A DNA stretch of 64,000 nt, from contig JAPFFF010000057.1 of NCBI GenBank assembly GCA_039105265.1, forward strand, positions 806,001 to 870,000. Direction: 5' to 3'. The notes below the pieces were generated by a model that did not search any database, was not told the origin of the DNA, and saw only the letters and a program-made list of their open reading frames with translations. Each line of letters starts with the position of its first letter. Within the stretch, counting starts at the first letter, position 1. Below are positions 62,501 through 64,000 of the stretch, piece by piece. Position numbers and translations under genes: made by a program. Source of the stretch: Tritrichomonas musculus (lineage: Eukaryota > Parabasalia > Tritrichomonadida > Tritrichomonadidae).

Positions 62501-64000
62501 CACAATGATTTGAAATTACAAACTTTTATGGATAAAGTTAAGACTTCAGGAGATGATTATTATGTAGGAGAAGCTATTCTCGCACAAATTAAACAAGAAA
62601 ATTTGAAAGCAAATGGAGAAGTCAACGATTTTAAAAGAGATAATGATTTAGTACTTGAACAGTGTTTAGGAATATACAATAATATTGCTCCAAAACAAAA
62701 ATGGGACAAAATAAAGGAATATCCAGTACTTGATATATATAGAAAATATAATGGCGATACACAAAAAATGAAAATCGAATTAAATTGTAGATTATATAAT
62801 TTATATGCTAATAGTATCGACTATAAAGGTGGAGCAAAGCCTTTGGTAGAAGCAGAAGTAGACCAATATGCAAATGCTTCAAATGGATTAGAAAAAATCG
62901 TAGAAAAAATACAGATTCTCACCTCAGGACATATGAATCAGAAGGCATGGAAAGAAGATTCCGATTGTCTGGCGTTTCAAGAATTTTTAAAAACTATAGG
63001 TATGTATACAACACAGCAAGAAATTAATAAGATAGATAATCAATTTGCTTTCTTGGGTGAAGATGATAGGTATACAGCCATGACTAATTTTCTAAATAAA
63101 AAATATTATAAATGGTCAGGAGGAAAACAATATACATATCCCTCAGGAATGACTAATAAATCAGAAAAATTTAATGCATTATTGACCGATACAATAAGAT
63201 TGCGTAAATCATACAAATCCAAAAAAGGAAATCTGGACTTATATGGTATGTGGCAGGCTTTGAAAGATCATATTCCAGAAAAAGATTTTGGTAAATTTGC
63301 AGAGTCTTATCCAAATGATGATGATGCAATAAGATATCTAGAAAGAGTAAATTTAGAGCTTCAATTTCGTCAGTTGTTTCGTCAACAAAGTATTGACTAT
63401 CCTGCTGAAATAAAAACTGATGCTCAAAAAATTGATTATTTAAATGAATACTTATCTGGTTATCAGCAAGTTGATTTGGCATATTTAGGAACGAATGAAT
63501 TTTGGAAGCCTTGGACGGACTATTTAGCTACCGGCAGAAGTCAATGGAAGAGCGTATATGAGTTTGTCAGCCATTTTCAACATAAAAGAGCAAATATTGA
63601 GCCATTTCTAAAATGTGAATTAAAAAAGGAAGAATATCTTCGAAACTTTGATAAAGAATTTGAAGGCACAAATTATACAGTTCAAGAACAACTTAGATTA
63701 ATGGAAAAAAGACTTGATGATTTAAAGGATTATAAGAACGACGATAAATTAGGGAAGGAGCTAGAGAAATGGAATAATCATAATACGACAAAATATAAAC
63801 TTTCTCAGATGGTCTTAGATGAATCTAAAGATAAAGAGGATTGGAAAGTATTTTTGGAATATCATAATTTGGTTAATCAAATATCGAAATTATCTAAGAA
63901 TTTTTCTGCTCAAGGAATCCCTGAAACTCCAGAAGGTATTCATCAATTACATGAACAATTAAAGAAAGAACAAACAAATAATCAGAATTGGGATAGTCAA
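59570..64000 (+). CDS. Giant unidentified protein, N-terminal 1477+ residues (runs off the window)
   Basis: One frame, open from ATG 59570 (MSAVSVDGLKTFMQTN) to the last base, with no stop in 1477 codons. Not recognised. Hydrophilic and predicted almost wholly helical; no signal peptide, membrane segment, P-loop or zinc motif seen. Trp recurs every ~25-130 residues in weakly similar helical units (AAWKQLYDEW, QDWDAYLASQ, EKWSKDP, QKWDKIKEYP, KAWKEDSD, GMWQALKD, EDWKVFLEY), often followed by an F/Y-x-K-G-x-turn and a TxQExIxxL helix, as if built of diverged repeats. Codon use differs from the neighbours (ata, aga, cag more frequent) and GC is higher by eye. Could be a giant cytoskeletal or scaffold protein, or a gene of foreign origin. 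The only alternative start upstream (59532) is in a frame that stops at once. Confidence 0.85.
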   Translation, partial: MSAVSVDGLKTFMQTNCSVLANNEIVNWIDAFTSEEDREYACRLLIETATLSTWETYNFQENKSNIEFHIDAADNLDNVIKIIQEARYKRLGLDYPAKYADLIDQVGWTEDEARYYFRIWKKAYQSPLCFEEKLNDYMKPENCIFSARRAHYFIYYKMVDDFLKEVKGCEIADWQTKTESNQAINLFNNVKGDLIIIQASDFLPILWDFTFDGDSQTQETQAATFWSYVNGEKKNENFLTKENGEAILKKSLPILLVSYAVLVLQSHGHRLTGYNLAREYASANNPFVQLQVIERLKHLEWHKCVVGNEIIKEQAIKLYDDAGYYANQHIDQINFEQFKQDWDAYLASQQRIYAEREIDNIISIFDGAQDIGQYMAEQYKKIYLSTENGILEAKAGIEKRIKDAAALMVQNWQVIKAEKEKVVKVDVNFQRDITKDKNIRSLIKEWLGRDFPKHQEEDVQKKYDEYSQLPQDQAIQKINVDAAKSEAAWKQLYDEWINIFKTKIIVDMPPGLFKYNNDENNDENQEEIEKYNKTINDSIDNGLDGKYIALKNENKGDADAALKQLREEIENELPKLKQLSIPKNDLIETCRPFEYFVFVVQKHFDFKKIVSEYVEKVYPKTMEIIKYQPGYYQTNRAKIDLLNDPECNYDGVIKMLDEELAKFAARKEKWSKDPNIQALVKRYPGIATWEDIAGHCKKDKEIKLYLQIKQSYLQSRGNPDPESTVFVFIFNNDFHHKFVEEDISRWYKKTFDSSNLPEEIELPEEIASTTNQYYQDITDPLDLKNYIEVETVFRDYKKFDKTARKCKTFEEYIIKKGDPSRYSSEKSCFLANIKKFTEYFLQKIEGWKQEDQGLKSELWTDKNNKTWDITKAIGLWDSIFEDQQLGDPQNALAFFHERGISVQEGIKYLVETASLQNKTKEINGEFLKAMESWGPPELMQKVIIDNYTDFANKLGGAQQAMTFLKKLVNPAKEYLIYHNDLKLQTFMDKVKTSGDDYYVGEAILAQIKQENLKANGEVNDFKRDNDLVLEQCLGIYNNIAPKQKWDKIKEYPVLDIYRKYNGDTQKMKIELNCRLYNLYANSIDYKGGAKPLVEAEVDQYANASNGLEKIVEKIQILTSGHMNQKAWKEDSDCLAFQEFLKTIGMYTTQQEINKIDNQFAFLGEDDRYTAMTNFLNKKYYKWSGGKQYTYPSGMTNKSEKFNALLTDTIRLRKSYKSKKGNLDLYGMWQALKDHIPEKDFGKFAESYPNDDDAIRYLERVNLELQFRQLFRQQSIDYPAEIKTDAQKIDYLNEYLSGYQQVDLAYLGTNEFWKPWTDYLATGRSQWKSVYEFVSHFQHKRANIEPFLKCELKKEEYLRNFDKEFEGTNYTVQEQLRLMEKRLDDLKDYKNDDKLGKELEKWNNHNTTKYKLSQMVLDESKDKEDWKVFLEYHNLVNQISKLSKNFSAQGIPETPEGIHQLHEQLKKEQTNNQNWDSQ

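Noticed and set aside
59570-64000. Giant frame as part of a Polinton-like or viral insertion
   Set aside because: No capsid, polymerase, integrase or packaging motifs are seen in the visible part or its flank; composition alone is not enough.

Overview
The window looks like nuclear DNA of a parabasalid protist, most likely a trichomonad of the Tritrichomonas foetus type. The reasons are very AT-rich, intron-free genes; BTB plus F5/8-type-C proteins; divergent protein kinases fused to long Sel1-repeat arrays; a DUF3447/ankyrin-like protein; a 5-kb-class MULE transposon; and short upstream sequences with matches to the trichomonad initiator (TCAYW). The organism is inferred from protein families, not from a marker gene.

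Layout. 1-224: end of a Sel1-repeat gene. 828-5122: a BTB/F5-8C pseudogene in a ~4 kb arm that recurs inverted at 21812-25630. Between the arms lies a transposon-rich interval: a TA-flanked 3.6 kb element (5608-9228) holding a 904-bp MITE and a 1.3-kb GAATCG minisatellite; a complete-looking MULE (9291-15051) with a 9-bp target duplication and foldback-like ends made of GC-rich 120-bp tandem units; small palindromic elements (17356-18041); a C2/proline-rich gene (18225-18938); and one member of an unrecognised three-paralogue family (20446-21102). 26340-49090 is mostly ordinary genes: a pecanex-like membrane protein, two more paralogues of the family, a TKL kinase with two discoidin-type domains, tRNA-Thr(AGT), a PPP phosphatase, an AIG1/GIMAP-type GTPase, a kinase-Sel1 protein, a tubby-like protein, a secreted GH16 beta-glucanase, and an ankyrin-like protein whose start codon lies 10 bp downstream of a second 904-bp MITE insertion. 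50417-58795 is a kinase-Sel1 gene interrupted by one in-frame stop and one frameshift, followed by a decayed tandem relative. From 59570 to the window edge there is one uninterrupted reading frame of at least 1477 codons, of unknown function, preceded by an unusual structured GC-richer segment.

How they fit together. The kinase-Sel1 genes, the phosphatase, the TKL kinase, the GTPase and the C2 protein are expanded signalling families of trichomonads. GH16 is a degradative secreted enzyme. No operons are expected and none are seen. The points most worth following are the giant C-terminally open protein, the self-duplicating MULE ends, the conserved NxLFYEGxG C-terminal module of the kinase-Sel1 proteins, the three-copy unknown family, and the MITE that replaced the promoter of the ankyrin-like gene.
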